In this document: positions 1-6,847 of the stretch, in pieces | Position numbering within the stretch: the stretch's first letter is position 1 | How the letters are laid out: each line of letters begins with the position of its first letter | Origin: Alphaproteobacteria bacterium | Lineage (GTDB): Bacteria; Pseudomonadota; Alphaproteobacteria; Rhodospirillales; Rhodospirillaceae | Assembly: GCA_015228695.1 (NCBI GenBank) | Contig: JADGDA010000043.1 | Span: 1-12,665, forward strand | Direction: 5' to 3' | Length of the DNA stretch: 12,665 bases | Translations under genes and position numbers: made by a program | Notes under the pieces: model-generated | The model's database searches: none | Told to the model about the DNA's origin: nothing | The model's input: only the letters and a program-made list of their open reading frames with translations

Positions 1-1
1 T

Positions 2-1693
2 TCCGGGGAGACGGTTTTCCTGTCCTTCCCGATCAACGATGAATACGTCTTCCAACTGTTGCTGGATCGGCTGGGGGCGATCACCAACCCTTCGGCCGTG
101 TCTTCGATCGTGGACACATTCCCGGAACTTCTGGCCCCGATGACGCGGCCGGCGAAATGGCTGCCGGCGGAAGCGCGCGAAGACGATGCGCGGCGTCTCG
201 AAGTCCTGCTCAAGATCTTCCGCGCCGTCGAGGTGCATGGCGGAGCTGCGGAAATCCGCGTCTTGCTCACGGTATTCCCCACGGGCTCGGTGGTTCTTGA
301 ACTGAATGCGGTCAAGCTCGCGACCGAATTCGCCGGGGTGCTCCAGCGTCTGCCGGCGATGGCCGGGCTCCGGTCCTGCCTTATTCTGATCGACACCGTT
401 ACGCTGACCGACCAGCAAATCGTGGATATGTCCTCGGTGCTCGGCCGCCTGAATCTCGCCGACGGTTCCGCCGGAGCCCGGTTCGTGGTGTTCGGGCAGA
501 AGGGGATGCCGACGGAGTCCCCCCTGCCGCGCCTCACCCTTCCCTCCTTCGGCGGTGCCGTGGAGTCGCTCCTGGAGGCGGCGGGTGTGGCGCCCCTCCG
601 GCGCAATCTGTTGGCCGCCGCCGGACTCGAAGCTGGCGGGGTCGGGCATGACGAGATCATCCGCCACTTCAGGACCGAACGGACCCGTGCGAAAGCCTCC
701 AAGGGCGCCTATGCCACATCGAGACATGACCGGCGCATCGTTGCGGACGGGGATGCGCTGGCGCGGATTGCCCGTTGGCGGCCCGAAGCACGCAGGATCC
801 TGGACGAGCGAATCGTCGGCCTTGAGCCGATCAAGGACGAGATTCTCGAACTTATCGAAGGGTGGTTCGCCTTTGCCAGCGCACCGCTGACGGTGCTGTT
901 CTGCGGTCCGAGCGGGGTGGGAAAGAATCTGCTCGCCGAAACTCTGGCCGAAGTCCTCTCTCCGCTGTTTGAACTCGCGCCCCCCCATTACCTCGCCGTC
1001 AACACGAGCATGATGATCAGCGAGACGTCGCTTTGGCAGTTGATCGGGGTCCAGAAGGGGCTGGTGGGAGCCGAGGCGCCGGGAATTCTCGCCACCATCC
1101 GCGACGGCTCGGTGATTTCGTTCGACGAGATCGACAAGGGCTCGAAGACCACGGTCGTCCAGTCGTTCCTCATGAGCCTGCTCGACGACGGCTACCGCAA
1201 CGGTGCCGGGGAATTCGTGGCGGTTCCGCGCTGCGTGATCGTGCTGACCGCCAATGCGGGGGCGGAACCGGGCCGGGAATTCACTCCCCGTTCCGCTCGC
1301 CTCACCCTGGCGGGCGACGGGAAGCGGGAGCGCGAGGCCGCGATCGCCCACTACCGGGAAGCGGTCGCCCGCCTGCTGCTCGCGCCGCTTCGCGGCCGCC
1401 TTCATCGCGAGTTCTATTTCACGCCGCCGACCACGGCCGAGCAGGTCGAAACGGCGCGGCGGGAAATCGTCCGTCTCGTCGAAGACATGCGGGAGCTGGG
1501 ACTGGAGGTGGACATCGACACCACGGCGGAAAGCCTTGCCGTGATGCGTCGCGCCGATCCGGGCTTCGGCCTTCGCGGCATCGCCCGCGAGGTCGAACTT
1601 CTGCGCCCCCGCCTGCTGGCTTCGGCGTGGGCTCGCACGCGGGAGACCCCGTTCCATGACACGTCCAACCCGAAAAAGGAGAGTGAATCATGA
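2..1693 (+). CDS. ClpA/ClpB-D2-like AAA+ ATPase, 5' end outside window
   Basis: The reading frame is open to the left edge (codons run from base 2), so the true start lies upstream; a TTG at 59 is only the first possible start inside the window. Residues below count from that TTG. A C-terminal AAA+ module resembles the second ATPase domain of ClpA/ClpB: an 'ERIVG' entry helix, Walker A GPSGVGKN (283-290), a pore-loop-like LIGVQKGLVG, Walker B FDE (D356, E357), sensor-1 N399, a candidate arginine finger R447 in RGRLHREF, and sensor-2 GLRGIAR (R506) in a ClpB D2-small-like tail. Two key positions deviate: the last Walker A residue is Asn instead of Thr/Ser, and the pore-loop Tyr of GYVG is Leu. 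The roughly 240 residues before the module are unrecognised, with one Walker-B-like strand (LILIDT). I see no ClpP-binding IGL/IGF loop, so a remodeller rather than a protease subunit is likelier. Its stop overlaps the next start (ATGA). The AAA+ call is sure; the role is unknown. Confidence 0.85.
   Translation, partial: SGETVFLSFPINDEYVFQLLLDRLGAITNPSAVSSIVDTFPELLAPMTRPAKWLPAEAREDDARRLEVLLKIFRAVEVHGGAAEIRVLLTVFPTGSVVLELNAVKLATEFAGVLQRLPAMAGLRSCLILIDTVTLTDQQIVDMSSVLGRLNLADGSAGARFVVFGQKGMPTESPLPRLTLPSFGGAVESLLEAAGVAPLRRNLLAAAGLEAGGVGHDEIIRHFRTERTRAKASKGAYATSRHDRRIVADGDALARIARWRPEARRILDERIVGLEPIKDEILELIEGWFAFASAPLTVLFCGPSGVGKNLLAETLAEVLSPLFELAPPHYLAVNTSMMISETSLWQLIGVQKGLVGAEAPGILATIRDGSVISFDEIDKGSKTTVVQSFLMSLLDDGYRNGAGEFVAVPRCVIVLTANAGAEPGREFTPRSARLTLAGDGKREREAAIAHYREAVARLLLAPLRGRLHREFYFTPPTTAEQVETARREIVRLVEDMRELGLEVDIDTTAESLAVMRRADPGFGLRGIAREVELLRPRLLASAWARTRETPFHDTSNPKKESES
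1676..1681 (+). promoter_or_regulatory. Shine-Dalgarno for the MoxR-like gene
   Basis: AAGGAG lies 8 nt before the ATG at 1690, inside the last codons of the upstream gene. Together with the ATGA stop/start overlap at 1690-1693 it fixes the start and suggests coupled translation of the two ATPases. Confidence 0.8.
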
Positions 1694-2754
1694 GTAAAAC
1701 CAACATGATAGACATTCTTTCCGAGGCCATCCGCACGCGCGCCGCGAACAATGGAGGTGCCGTCCGGGAAGGTTCCCCCGACCTGATCGCCTTGGAGACA
1801 TTCCGGCGCGAGCCCGTCCTTGTTGCACCCGACGATCCGATTTTCGCCGCCGCCCTTCTTGCCGTGGTCGGCCGCAACATCCTTCTGGCCGGTCCGGCCG
1901 GCACGGGAAAAACGGTGCGGCTGGCGGCGCTCCTCCATCCGGAGAACTATTCCCTGCTGCTGGCGGAAAAGCGCTTGGCCACGGTCCGGATTGAAATCCG
2001 CTACGTTCATGTCAACCTGATCCCGATCGTGGCCGCAAGCGAACTCGCCTATGAACACCGCCAGGATGAAGACGGGCTGTGGTCGAAGGAACTCGCCGGG
2101 CTCGATGCGTTCATCCGCGATCACGGATTTCTCGACCGCGCGGAATTTCTCGCGGTCGAGGAAAAGCGGTGCCAAGTGTTGGCGGAGGGACGTGGAACCA
2201 TCACCCTTCACGTCGCCTGGATCGATGACTTCGACCGCGTTCAGGATTCCCACCTCCTGAATGCGTTCCTGCGGCAGATCGAGGACCATCACCACGTTCT
2301 GGCCAATGGCGAGACCCGCTGGCTGAACCTGAGCTGCTTCGGCAGCTCCAATTCCGGGGTCGGGCGTCCGACGAGCGGCTATCTCGGAAGCATGGGTCTG
2401 GACACCGCAGTGGCCAATCGGTTCGTCATTCTTCATGTGCCGGCCCGCGACAGCAGCGACGTCTTGAAGGCGGAATTCCCGGGCTCCCATGCCTTCATCG
2501 ACAAGCTGTGCGCCGCCACCGCCGCCCTCGAAGAGGAGCGGAATCAGGGTGGGCTTGCCGGGATGGGAGAACTCGGCCTCCGCCGTCTGCGTCCCTGTGT
2601 CGAGTTGCACACCTGGGGGGGGCTTTCCGAAGCCGAGGCGGCGGCCGTGCTCACGGCGGGCCTCACCGACGAACAGGAGCGGGCCAATGCCGGGATGCTG
2701 ATCGGCCGGTTCTTCGGCAAGCGTGAAGCCGGCTGGCGGGACATCAACTTCTGA
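1690..2754 (+). CDS. MoxR/CobS-like AAA+ ATPase
   Basis: A 354-residue single-domain AAA+ protein. Walker A is GPAGTGKT (68-75), preceded by a hydrophobic strand. Walker B reads WIDDFD (177-182). A sensor-1-like SSNSG, an arginine-finger candidate R244 in VANRF and a sensor-2-like GLRRLRP follow. The long stretch between Walker A and B (about 100 residues) and the DDFD motif, comparable to CobS DEYD, place it near the MoxR/CobS/NorQ/CbbQ clade (AAA_5). The usual Walker B glutamate is Asp (D180). Members of this clade work as hexamers with a VWA-domain partner to remodel or load metal into a client enzyme; the VWA partner here is the next gene, 23 bp downstream. No signal peptide or membrane segment is visible, so it is probably cytoplasmic. 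A G8 run at 2615-2622 sits in the 3' part. Genuine CobS is unlikely because no cobN or cobalamin gene is present and the resemblance is only motif-deep. Family assignment good, client unknown. Confidence 0.85.
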   Translation: MSKTNMIDILSEAIRTRAANNGGAVREGSPDLIALETFRREPVLVAPDDPIFAAALLAVVGRNILLAGPAGTGKTVRLAALLHPENYSLLLAEKRLATVRIEIRYVHVNLIPIVAASELAYEHRQDEDGLWSKELAGLDAFIRDHGFLDRAEFLAVEEKRCQVLAEGRGTITLHVAWIDDFDRVQDSHLLNAFLRQIEDHHHVLANGETRWLNLSCFGSSNSGVGRPTSGYLGSMGLDTAVANRFVILHVPARDSSDVLKAEFPGSHAFIDKLCAATAALEEERNQGGLAGMGELGLRRLRPCVELHTWGGLSEAEAAAVLTAGLTDEQERANAGMLIGRFFGKREAGWRDINF

Positions 2755-2763
2755 GACTTCCCG

Positions 2764-2770
2764 AAGGAGG
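2764..2770 (+). promoter_or_regulatory. Shine-Dalgarno for the VWA gene
   Basis: AAGGAGG, a near-perfect anti-Shine-Dalgarno match, ends 7 nt before the ATG at 2778. It supports that start and suggests strong translation of the VWA protein from the shared transcript. Confidence 0.8.
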
Positions 2771-2777
2771 GGCGGCC

Positions 2778-5540
2778 ATGACCACGAAGCATGCAAGATA
2801 TGATCGGTATTCCCATCGGATATGGGAGGGGACAAAGCTCGCCCTCGAAGCGAGGCTGACCCAGGGCGTGGCCGCCGTCAACCGGGTGGCCGCAAGTCTC
2901 GACGGGCTCGAAGAAAGAACCCGTGGCGTTCACATCGACGGCCATGCGAAGAGCCAGGATGCTTTTCGGCAACTCAAGGATCTCCTCGAAGAGCCGATGA
3001 CGGAAGAGGGAGAGACCCTCGCCAAGCTCTTGGACCCCAATGCCACCATTCTTGAGGGCTATGGATACGATATCCTGCGCTTTGGGTTCCCTGTCCCTTT
3101 TCTCCAGCTTGTGAAGCTTGATTCCTGGGGCACACGGAGACGCACGATCATCAAATTTCTCGCCGGCGAACCACGGGCCTCCCGCAGGTTTTCCGCAGCC
3201 ACGCCGAATCTGTTGATGGACGCGAGAGGACAGGTTTTCGTCGATGCCAGCGGCGTGGTTTTACCGCCTGCCGAAGATCTGCCCGCGGATCGCGATGAAG
3301 ACGAGGATGGCGGGAAGGACGACGGTTGGCGGGACCATTGGCGCCTCTCCCGGGAACGGAGAACCTTCGTCACTGCGACGATCCGGCTGTTCGAGTTCTT
3401 TGCCAGGAATGGATTTGCCGTTCCGGGCATGGTGGCGGAGAAGGCGGGGTTGTGGCAAATCCGCTCGGTGATGCGCCTGAAGGCCCTCGCCGACTATACG
3501 CTGGTCGGCCTCTCCGGGAGCTTGCACGACAAAAGTGGCCCGGCGGAGCGGGCCGCGTTGGCCCATGTCGCCCAGGGACCCGTGCTCGAACGCCTTGTCG
3601 GGGGGCCGCTTCTTGATCCGGGCCGTCACCGGGACATCGCAGCCCTGATCAAGGAACTGGTCACCGACCCCGTCGAGCGGGTTCTCGCCCTCGAAAAAAA
3701 GGACGGCAGCACTCTCGGCCGGCGTTCCCTGGCCTCGATCGAACTTGGCCTGTTCGGAAACCCCTTGGTTCTCACCAGGGAGGCCATGGAGCAACTACGC
3801 GGCATCGAACAAGGAAATGCCGTCGAGGCCGAAACCATGGTCATCGAAATGCTGGCCAACCTTCCGCCCACGTCCGATATCGGGAGGCCCCGGAAAACGA
3901 TGCTGGCCGAACAGATCGACGCCGTGGACCTCGAAAGTTCCAGCGGCACCCGCCGCATGCTGGCCGCAAGCCACATCCAGAAGCGGTTCCTCGCCTTCCA
4001 TGAATCGGTGCTGGCCCCCCGCTATTCCGAACTGATGCTCGATTACGGGGGGTGCCCGATGCCCTTGTCCGGAGTCCTTCCCGTGGAAATCCGGATGAAG
4101 GCCGCCGTCGGGGCACAGTTGATGGGAGACTTCCAGAAGGTGGTCCCAACCCTTCCCGCAGAGGCGTTCGACATCTCCCACATTCCCATGCCCGTCGGCA
4201 AGGAGGAGGAAAAGAACCGCGAAGCGCTCAAGGCGATCCTGACCCAGTTTCAGAACATTCTGAAGCAGCGGTTTGTGTTCGAAGATGTCAAACTGTCCTT
4301 TGGTGCGGGCGTCAAAGGCGTACAAGCGAGCTGGCTCGCATATTTCGAGGAGAATTGCACCTATCGCGGATGCGGCATTTCCGGATTGGGAGATTTGATT
4401 TTCCCGTGCATGTTCTTCTCGGATACCAGATTTGAACTATTGGTGAAATATGAATATGCGTTTCATCGTGACGCTTGGCTGAAAATTCGCGGCGTGCTGT
4501 CCGACCTCCCGCGCTATTACCGTAAGGAGAAGAAGGACTGGGTCGCCATCCGCCGCAACATTGTGTTGCCCACCATCGATGCGTTCACCTCGATGGCGCT
4601 CCGCTTCGTGAGGGGCATCGCCGAGCAGCCGGCACAAATCGGCAATCCCCTGCCGACCCCGACCGTCAATCCGTTTGCCCGCCCTGCGTCATTTCTGGAA
4701 CGCCGGCACATGGCGGTGGCCGAAAGCAATGCGCCGATCGAGGTCGTGGCACCTCCCCCGGGCAATGCCTTCCAGTATCAAGCCCTGGTCGCCCGCAATG
4801 CCGCCCATATCCGCCGGCTCAAGAATACCGCCGCGCGACCGAGCGTGGTGCGCCCCCTCCTGGTTCATGCTCGTGAACGTGGTCCCCTGATCGATCCCAA
4901 CGCCCTGTCCACCGCCTTCACCGGCCGCATCTTCCGCGACATCAAGCGCCGTCCGCGCAAGGTGCCGAACCGGCGCCATACCCTCCTGATGCTCATGGAC
5001 TTTTCCGGGTCCATGGGAAAGGCCAAGGTCGACGCCGCCAAGGATCTGGCGATCACCCTGGCCGAGGCTTTTGCCAACGAGGCGGACATCTTTTTCTACC
5101 TCTACACCACCGGCGGGCCAGGCTATCGTCTGATCCGGGTTCTCGATTCGAGGAACCGCAGCATGAGTTTCATGGCCAGCCTCGCCGCCCGCGAAACGGA
5201 ATCCGGTACGGGGGGGAACCCCGATGCCGCCGCGCTGCTTGCGGCCAAGCAGCTTTTGAAAGAGGCCGATGTGCATGAGGGGGCGGTGATCGCCCACATC
5301 GCGGACTTCGAGTTGTGTCCCTCTCTCAATCTCGGTCTCGGTAACGCCGAAGTCGAGTTGCACTACGCCGTTCGGCGGGTCGTCCCCGATCACCATTACA
5401 TCGCCGCCCGAGTCGGCACCAATGCCGACCCCATCAAAGGCATCGACCACGACTATCTTCACCTCGGCGACGGCAACGCCATCCCGGAGCCGGTGATCAC
5501 CGGACTCGTGACCATTCTCCGGCGGGTATGGGGAGGTTGA
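2778..5540 (+). CDS. CobT/NorD-like VWA-domain protein with large unknown N-terminal region
   Basis: A 920-residue protein. The C-terminal part (about 732-915) is a von Willebrand A domain with a full MIDAS: DFSGS (D741, S743, S745), the threonine loop SGTGGNPDA (T811) and an aspartate loop IADFE (D843). The basic, Arg-rich run-in followed by the 'LLMLMDFSGSM' strand resembles CobT and NorD, partners of MoxR-type ATPases. The first roughly 730 residues match no domain I recognise. They include an acidic, probably disordered stretch (about 168-186, rich in D/E), three nearby cysteines (C527, C532, C544), and a Pro-rich linker (about 615-635) before the VWA run-in. No signal peptide or transmembrane helix is apparent. 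The gene is last in the operon and follows the MoxR-like ATPase by 23 bp, so it is presumably that ATPase's adaptor or substrate receptor. Codons for roughly residues 495-575 are much AT-richer than the flanking genes. The VWA call is firm; the function is inferred from context. Confidence 0.85.
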   Translation: MTTKHARYDRYSHRIWEGTKLALEARLTQGVAAVNRVAASLDGLEERTRGVHIDGHAKSQDAFRQLKDLLEEPMTEEGETLAKLLDPNATILEGYGYDILRFGFPVPFLQLVKLDSWGTRRRTIIKFLAGEPRASRRFSAATPNLLMDARGQVFVDASGVVLPPAEDLPADRDEDEDGGKDDGWRDHWRLSRERRTFVTATIRLFEFFARNGFAVPGMVAEKAGLWQIRSVMRLKALADYTLVGLSGSLHDKSGPAERAALAHVAQGPVLERLVGGPLLDPGRHRDIAALIKELVTDPVERVLALEKKDGSTLGRRSLASIELGLFGNPLVLTREAMEQLRGIEQGNAVEAETMVIEMLANLPPTSDIGRPRKTMLAEQIDAVDLESSSGTRRMLAASHIQKRFLAFHESVLAPRYSELMLDYGGCPMPLSGVLPVEIRMKAAVGAQLMGDFQKVVPTLPAEAFDISHIPMPVGKEEEKNREALKAILTQFQNILKQRFVFEDVKLSFGAGVKGVQASWLAYFEENCTYRGCGISGLGDLIFPCMFFSDTRFELLVKYEYAFHRDAWLKIRGVLSDLPRYYRKEKKDWVAIRRNIVLPTIDAFTSMALRFVRGIAEQPAQIGNPLPTPTVNPFARPASFLERRHMAVAESNAPIEVVAPPPGNAFQYQALVARNAAHIRRLKNTAARPSVVRPLLVHARERGPLIDPNALSTAFTGRIFRDIKRRPRKVPNRRHTLLMLMDFSGSMGKAKVDAAKDLAITLAEAFANEADIFFYLYTTGGPGYRLIRVLDSRNRSMSFMASLAARETESGTGGNPDAAALLAAKQLLKEADVHEGAVIAHIADFELCPSLNLGLGNAEVELHYAVRRVVPDHHYIAARVGTNADPIKGIDHDYLHLGDGNAIPEPVITGLVTILRRVWGG

Positions 5541-5557
5541 TCCCGCGACATCATCAT

Positions 5558-6175
5558 CTAGGAACAGGACCCCGAGGATGGGGAGCCGATGAGGGCGAGG
5601 AATTCACGCCGGGTCGCCGGGTCGTCGCGGAAGGAGCCCAGCATGCGGCTGGTCACCATGACGGTTCCGGGCTTGTGGGCGCCGCGCGCGGTCATGCACT
5701 GATGGGCCGCCTCGATCACCACCGCGACCCCTCGGGGCTTCAGCACCGTGTCGATGGCGTTGGCGATCTGGGCCGTCATCTTTTCCTGAATCTGGAGCCG
5801 CTTGGCGTAGGTGTCGACCAGCCGGGCGAGCTTGCTGATCCCCACCACCCGCCGATCCGGGAGATAGGCGACGTGGGCCTTGCCAATGATCGGCGCCATG
5901 TGGTGCTCGCAGTGGGACTCGAAGCGGATGCCGCGCAGAATGACGACCTCGTCATAGCCGTCCACCTCCTCGAAGGTGCGGAGCAGGACCTCTTCCGGGT
6001 CCTGGGCGTAACCCGAGAAATATTCCTCGTAGGCGCGCACCACCCGGGCCGGGGTGTCGAGAAGACCTTCCCGCGCCGGATCGTCGCCCGCCCAGCGCAA
6101 CAACGTCCGCACCGCCGCCTCCGCCGCTTCGCGGGTCGGACGGGACGGGTCGCTTTCTTCCATGCGCTTGCTCAC
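5558..6175 (-). CDS. folE: GTP cyclohydrolase I
   Basis: A 205-residue type I GTP cyclohydrolase (FolE). It converts GTP to 7,8-dihydroneopterin triphosphate plus formate, the first step to tetrahydrofolate and other pterins, as a cytoplasmic homodecamer. The zinc and catalytic signature is intact: C89 with H91 and H92 in SHCEHHMAPI, and H158/C160 in HQCMTARG, with the same spacing as Escherichia coli C110, H112, H113, H179 and C181. The conserved VGISKLARLVD, RLQIQEKMT and TSRMLGSF segments are also present. The start is GTG at 6175, chosen because GGAGG lies 6 nt upstream; an internal ATG at 6163 has no such site. Its stop is 17 bp from the stop of the convergent VWA gene, with no clear terminator between them. 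It may be transcribed alone or by read-through from apaG. Confidence 0.97.
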   Translation of the reverse strand: MSKRMEESDPSRPTREAAEAAVRTLLRWAGDDPAREGLLDTPARVVRAYEEYFSGYAQDPEEVLLRTFEEVDGYDEVVILRGIRFESHCEHHMAPIIGKAHVAYLPDRRVVGISKLARLVDTYAKRLQIQEKMTAQIANAIDTVLKPRGVAVVIEAAHQCMTARGAHKPGTVMVTSRMLGSFRDDPATRREFLALIGSPSSGSCS

Positions 6176-6181
6176 GCGGGG

Positions 6182-6186
6182 CCTCC
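6182..6186 (-). promoter_or_regulatory. Shine-Dalgarno deciding the folE GTG start
   Basis: GGAGG on the minus strand, 6 nt before GTG 6175. It favours GTG over the ATG twelve bases further in. Confidence 0.7.
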
Positions 6187-6215
6187 ATGCTCATGGGATG
6201 TTCGGGAGAAGGGGG

Positions 6216-6229
6216 GAGCCGGACGGCTC
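6216..6229 (-). other. GC-rich hairpin in folE leader
   Basis: GAGCCGTCCGGCTC on the minus strand can fold as a 5-6 bp stem with a 2-4 nt loop about 40 nt before the folE start. It is followed by C residues and no T tract, so it is not a typical intrinsic terminator. It could be a leader structure or chance in GC-rich DNA. Confidence 0.3.
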
Positions 6230-6248
6230 ACAGGTGGGAACGAAGGTG

Positions 6249-6303
6249 GCGCATTGCAACCCGTCCAAATATCAGGCCCGTCCAACCACCAAAGACGCGC
6301 ATT
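6249..6303 (-). repeat. Paired direct repeats in the apaG-folE gap
   Basis: The 129-bp gap between apaG and folE has no gene. On the minus strand it carries TTGGACGGG twice (6277-6285 and 6260-6268), 17 bp start to start. Flanking these is a second pair, GCGCATT in plus-strand reading, at 6249-6255 and 6297-6303. I see no convincing -35/-10 pair for folE here. The repeats could be an operator or factor-binding site, which is an inference from spacing alone. Confidence 0.45.
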
Positions 6304-6304
6304 C

Positions 6305-6697
6305 TCAGTTGATGACCGTGGACACGTAGGGGCTGTCGAGGGAAAACGCGGGAATATCGACATCGAACCGTTCGCCCGTCGGCTTTTCCATCTCATAGGT
6401 CCCCACCATGATGCCGGAGGGCGTCGGCAGGGGGGTTCCGCTCGAATATTCGAAGGCCTCCCCCGGTTTGAGAACGGGCTGCTCGCCCACCACCCCGGCG
6501 CCGCGCACTTCCTGGACCCGGCCGAAGGCGTCGGTGATCTTCCAGTACCGGCGCAACAACTGGACGGTTTCCTCCGAGCCATTCTCGATGGTGACGCGAT
6601 AGGCCCACACGAAATGATTATCCTCCGGCTCGGACTGCTCCTCCAGATAGAAGGGCTTGACCGTGACCGTGATGTTGCGGGTCGTGTGAGAGTACAT
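6305..6697 (-). CDS. apaG: ApaG family protein
   Basis: A 130-residue ApaG (DUF525) protein, a small fibronectin-III-like beta fold also found in eukaryotic F-box proteins. Bacterial members bind divalent metal, but the cellular role is not settled. The signature is complete: RRYWKITDAFGRVQEVRGAG, then GVVGEQPVL, a PGEAFEYSSGTPL block and GIMVGTYEME near the end. The start is ATG 6697 (MYSHTTRNITV), giving the family's usual length of about 125-130 residues. The frame stays open to 6808, but that extension would run through the promoter described upstream and has no family match. No strong Shine-Dalgarno precedes the ATG. In Escherichia coli apaG sits with ksgA and apaH; here its neighbours are folE downstream and an EAL gene upstream. 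Confidence 0.95.
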   Translation of the reverse strand: MYSHTTRNITVTVKPFYLEEQSEPEDNHFVWAYRVTIENGSEETVQLLRRYWKITDAFGRVQEVRGAGVVGEQPVLKPGEAFEYSSGTPLPTPSGIMVGTYEMEKPTGERFDVDIPAFSLDSPYVSTVIN

Positions 6698-6734
6698 GGC
6701 TGAGGGTCCCGGAATTCCCATACACGGCGACGAC

Positions 6735-6742
6735 GGGCGCCC
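6735..6742. repeat. 8-bp palindrome in apaG leader
   Basis: GGGCGCCC is self-complementary and lies just after the predicted apaG transcription start. It could be a protein-binding half-pair or chance in GC-rich DNA. Confidence 0.2.
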
Positions 6743-6752
6743 CGATGGAACC

Positions 6753-6780
6753 ATCATAGACCAAGCCTGGACTTTGTCCA
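6753..6780 (-). promoter_or_regulatory. Sigma-70-like promoter of apaG
   Basis: On the minus strand, TGGACA (6775-6780) and TATGAT (6753-6758) are each 5/6 matches to the sigma-70 hexamers, spaced 16 bp. The start site would fall near 6746, giving a leader of about 50 nt before ATG 6697. The -35 box lies inside a perfect inverted repeat, TGGAC-TTT-GTCCA in plus-strand reading (6768-6780). CCAAGCC occurs as a direct repeat at 6761-6767 and 6778-6784, so a repressor or activator could bind here. Confidence 0.6.
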
Positions 6781-6785
6781 AGCCC

Positions 6786-6805
6786 GCGATTGCCGGGGAA
6801 ATCGC
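6786..6805. repeat. Inverted repeat between EAL gene and apaG promoter
   Basis: GCGATT and AATCGC form a perfect 6-bp stem with an 8-nt loop. It lies about 45 nt after the EAL stop and just upstream of the apaG -35 box. No T tract follows on the minus strand, so it is either a weak terminator for the EAL transcript or an upstream binding site for apaG. Confidence 0.35.
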
Positions 6806-6847
6806 CATCCGGGGCGGCGGCTCAAACTGTCCGTGGTCATTTGCCGC

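Noticed and set aside
1414..2835. A 473-codon minus-strand frame opposite the two ATPase genes
   Set aside because: It covers the junction of two genes with clear AAA+ motifs and coupled starts; the antisense product shows no family features.
1690..5540. Genuine cobaltochelatase CobS-CobT
   Set aside because: Only motif-level similarity is visible; both proteins diverge widely outside the motifs, the VWA protein is much longer, and no cobN or cobalamin gene is near.
5541..5600. Terminator between the VWA gene and folE (CCCC-GAGGAT-GGGG at about 5570)
   Set aside because: The stem is only 4 bp with no T tract and lies inside folE; no intrinsic terminator is supported.
5528..6703. A 391-codon plus-strand frame across folE and apaG
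   Set aside because: It is antisense to two well-identified genes and runs through their gap; the product has no domain.
6698..6808. N-terminal extension of apaG by 37 codons
   Set aside because: It would run through the predicted -35/-10 promoter and exceed the family length; the family N-terminus begins at MYSHTTRNI.
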